From Craterostigma plantagineum (lineage: Eukaryota; Streptophyta; Magnoliopsida; Lamiales; Linderniaceae), in the NCBI GenBank assembly GCA_027422505.1, contig JAPQWV010000304.1:186001-250000 (forward strand): DNA of 64,000 nt, in the 5' to 3' direction. The notes beneath the pieces are model-generated. The model did not search any database. It worked only from the letters and a program-made list of their open reading frames with translations, and was not told the origin of the DNA. Below are positions 60,584 to 64,000 of this stretch, in pieces. Both the position numbers and the translations under genes were made by a program. Positions within the stretch are counted from its first letter, which is position 1. Each line of letters starts with the position of its first letter.

Positions 60584-61984
60584 TTGGGAGAACAGCTGAG
60601 AGCTGAGAGCTCTCTCTGACCAAAGGATTTCAATGCTTATTCCTAATCAAGAAAGTCTTCTTACCGTAGCAATAAATACTAAGGATTCAGATCTAGCAAC
60701 TATTAGCATTCCTTAATGGGCAATGCGGATGGAGACTTAGCTTGTGGAGAACACATAACGCAAGTTGGAAGCTGAGAATTGAAGCTATACCAACCGATTA
60801 TATAATAGGGAAAAGTGAATCAGAAGAATAGCAGCTCAATGTTTAAAACATTTCGCCATGGGAGGAGGAGAGCTAAGCTAAATAGCCATCACACTTCAAT
60901 TCCACTAACAAAATCCACTGTTTTTTGCTGATGCCCAGAAGATCACAGGTTCGAAAAACAAAGATTGAAGAAGGAAATCAGTAAACTGACGTGAATTGAG
61001 AAACTATAGCACTTGCATAGTCACAGCTACTGGAAAATTGAAGCTAGTTAACGTACTTACTAGACTCTTCATTCCTTTCTTTCTTCTTCAGTGCCTCATT
61101 CAAGCCAGTGAAAACTCCTCGACTTGAACCAAGAAGAAAGTGGGCTGAGGTGATTGAATGACGTTGAGTGGCAATTAAGGAGAAAAGAGTTTCCGTTAAA
61201 TTAGATGATAAAAATGGAAAAAAAAAAATGGATGAAATTTTTAAGGATTTTAAAGTGAAAGGGATTGCACAAAATAATAAAAACGGACCTATTCTGCTAT
61301 TCATGTGTACACACTACACTCCACACGTTAATTATCGATCGTAAATGGAAAATATTCCATTCCATATTATGGTCGTTAATTATATCAATAAACTTGCTCA
61401 GTAAATATTTTCCCCATTTTAGACAGCCCACTAATCACTCCATTCATCTTATAGAACCGTAATTTGAAAAGTAATTTAATAAATACATACATGGATTTTG
61501 TTTTTGACCGGCCGAAGGTATTAATCCTCTCGCATGCCGTCCACGCACTTGGTCTTTTGAGTCGAATTGTAACGTCGCAAATCGTTTTAATAAGAAAAGC
61601 TCTAGATTGAAGAGTCAGTGTTATAGAAATTCAATGGAAAAACAAAGAAAGAACGATAGATATGTGACAATAAAAAACGTTATAGGCATGTTTGGTGGGA
61701 CAATGGACGTAACTATTAACCTAGAAGAGACGAATGGCATTGAATAGCATATTATTCTGAATTTTAATTATATTACTTGTAATATTGTTAAGTGTGAGGT
61801 GGGTGCATGTCAAGGTTTCGCATGTGCTTTGTGGAAATTGGGTCCCATTGGTTTCTCAATTAATATATGTTGCGCTGTCGTAAATTAGTTATGCCAGATC
61901 AGAGCTCCCTTGATGGCCCAAGCAAATATGGAAATATATTCACAATTATAGGAAAATAGTGACTATTTCGTTAAATAAAGGGCC
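60584..61984. other. Polygalacturonase upstream region
   Basis: Promoter, leader and AT-rich spacer. No gene is supported. Confidence 0.4.
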
Positions 61985-62330
61985 GTTTACACATAAATAT
62001 CCATTTGTGTGTACTCTGTCAGTATTTTTAATGTAGGCACCTAATAGAATAATTTTTTTGCACATAGGTAACCGATCCGCCGCAGGTACGCTATATAACA
62101 CATTTAAGTACCATATAGCAACGTATTTTGGTACGTAACACGTTGAGAAAATGATACATTATAGATAACACACTATGGTACCATATAGAAACCATATATA
62201 GTACCGTATAAGGACGTAACGTGATACGCAATACATACATAAGAAGGTACGACAAGACTGAGAAAATTGGTACAAACAGTAAAACGGGTACCTATCTGTA
62301 AAAATTTTAGATATACGTATTTGTAAATGT
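61985..62330. mobile_element. MITE-like element, candidate C
   Basis: The left end reads GTTTACACATAAATATCC and the reverse complement of the right end reads ATTTACAAATACGTATAT. Farther in, AGTATTTTTAATGTAGGCAC faces AATTTTTACAGATAGGTACC. The interior has many GGTAC/GTACC units. Structure resembles copies A and B, but end sequences differ, so family membership is unproven. Confidence 0.35.
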
Positions 62331-62903
62331 TTTATTCAATTGGATATATTCTATACATCTCACTTAAATAAATTGACTGGATTTTTTTTCCTTTTTCCTA
62401 ATAAATAAAACTCGGTACGAATAGTAAACCGCAATTTGTGCTGACAGTTTGGACCAAACGCCAGCGAAGAACTTAAAAAGCCACAACATAGCGTAGCGGA
62501 ACCATTCGTTTATTTTTTGTTGACTTATCGAAATCATTAAATCCATTGTTATCCGATTATCCTATTTTATTATTATTTTATTGCAGGATTGAAGACCTTC
62601 CTACCTCACATTACGTTTACTTACTATCACTTACATTGGCCCAATAGGCCCAATCCAAATATGGGTTTTTCAAGGCTCATATCAGAAGAGAATTTCACGA
62701 ATGAATAAAGAGCTGTATGTAGGGTAGGTAGTTAAAAAACATTCTTAAGGCATGAAACAGATAAGAGAGGTGGAATTCAGTACTCGCTGCTCACTACGAA
62801 GTAACCAAATTAAACTATGACAACATAGTATCAACTGCAGAAAGTGCAAGAAAAAACAGAAAACAGCACAAAGAGTCAGCCGCCAGTTTTCAGAACCTCT
62901 CAT
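62331..62903. other. Spacer and eL19 3' flank
   Basis: AT-rich DNA. The right part is the 3' UTR of the eL19 gene. No gene is seen. Confidence 0.4.
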
Positions 62904-63931
<1,028 letters not shown>

Positions 63932-64000
63932 CTAACTAGCTTTCTAAGTAGTGACGACCTAGTTTTTAACTGGGTTTCAACATCTAACAACACATCACAG

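Overview
This window is nuclear DNA of a flowering plant, most likely a eudicot. The genes have many short AT-rich introns, and the encoded proteins are plant-type: a pectinesterase, a polygalacturonase, a group S bZIP with a sucrose-control uORF, a plastid-type argininosuccinate synthase, a plastid ClpP and a shaggy-like kinase. The species cannot be named from sequence alone. I assembled gene models by joining open frames at GT-AG (twice GC-AG) boundaries and checking that codon phase was kept.

Layout, left to right: S-adenosylmethionine synthase (-); PP2C phosphatase (-); shaggy/GSK3-like kinase (+); pectinesterase (+); SWC4/DMAP1 chromatin subunit (+); Agenet/DUF724 protein (+); argininosuccinate synthase (-); glycine-rich wall protein (-); a long NOMO-like ER membrane protein (-) head to head with an INO80 subunit B-like protein (+); a damaged plastid CLPP5-like gene (+); a group S bZIP with sucrose-control uORF (-); SAR1 GTPase (-); a TPR/J-like protein (+); CTP synthase (-); a small plant-specific protein (+); a GH28 polygalacturonase-like protein (-); and the 3' part of ribosomal protein eL19 (-), which runs off the right edge. 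Larger gaps hold AT-rich intergenic DNA, MITE-like elements and a probable LTR remnant.

The genes are not an operon or pathway cluster. Loose themes recur: methyl donor, arginine and CTP synthesis; wall pectin (pectinesterase and polygalacturonase); chromatin remodelling (SWC4, INO80B, Agenet); and ER/secretory functions (SAR1, NOMO).

The most interesting points are the conserved sucrose-control peptide upstream of the bZIP, a 45-bp tandem duplication that copies a splice acceptor in frame in the NOMO gene, two adjacent GC-AG introns in the kinase gene, multiple lesions in the CLPP5-like gene including loss of the segment holding the catalytic His, and a recurring pattern of single missing bases in or next to homopolymers in otherwise intact genes, which may be assembly error. 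No new multi-gene system was found.
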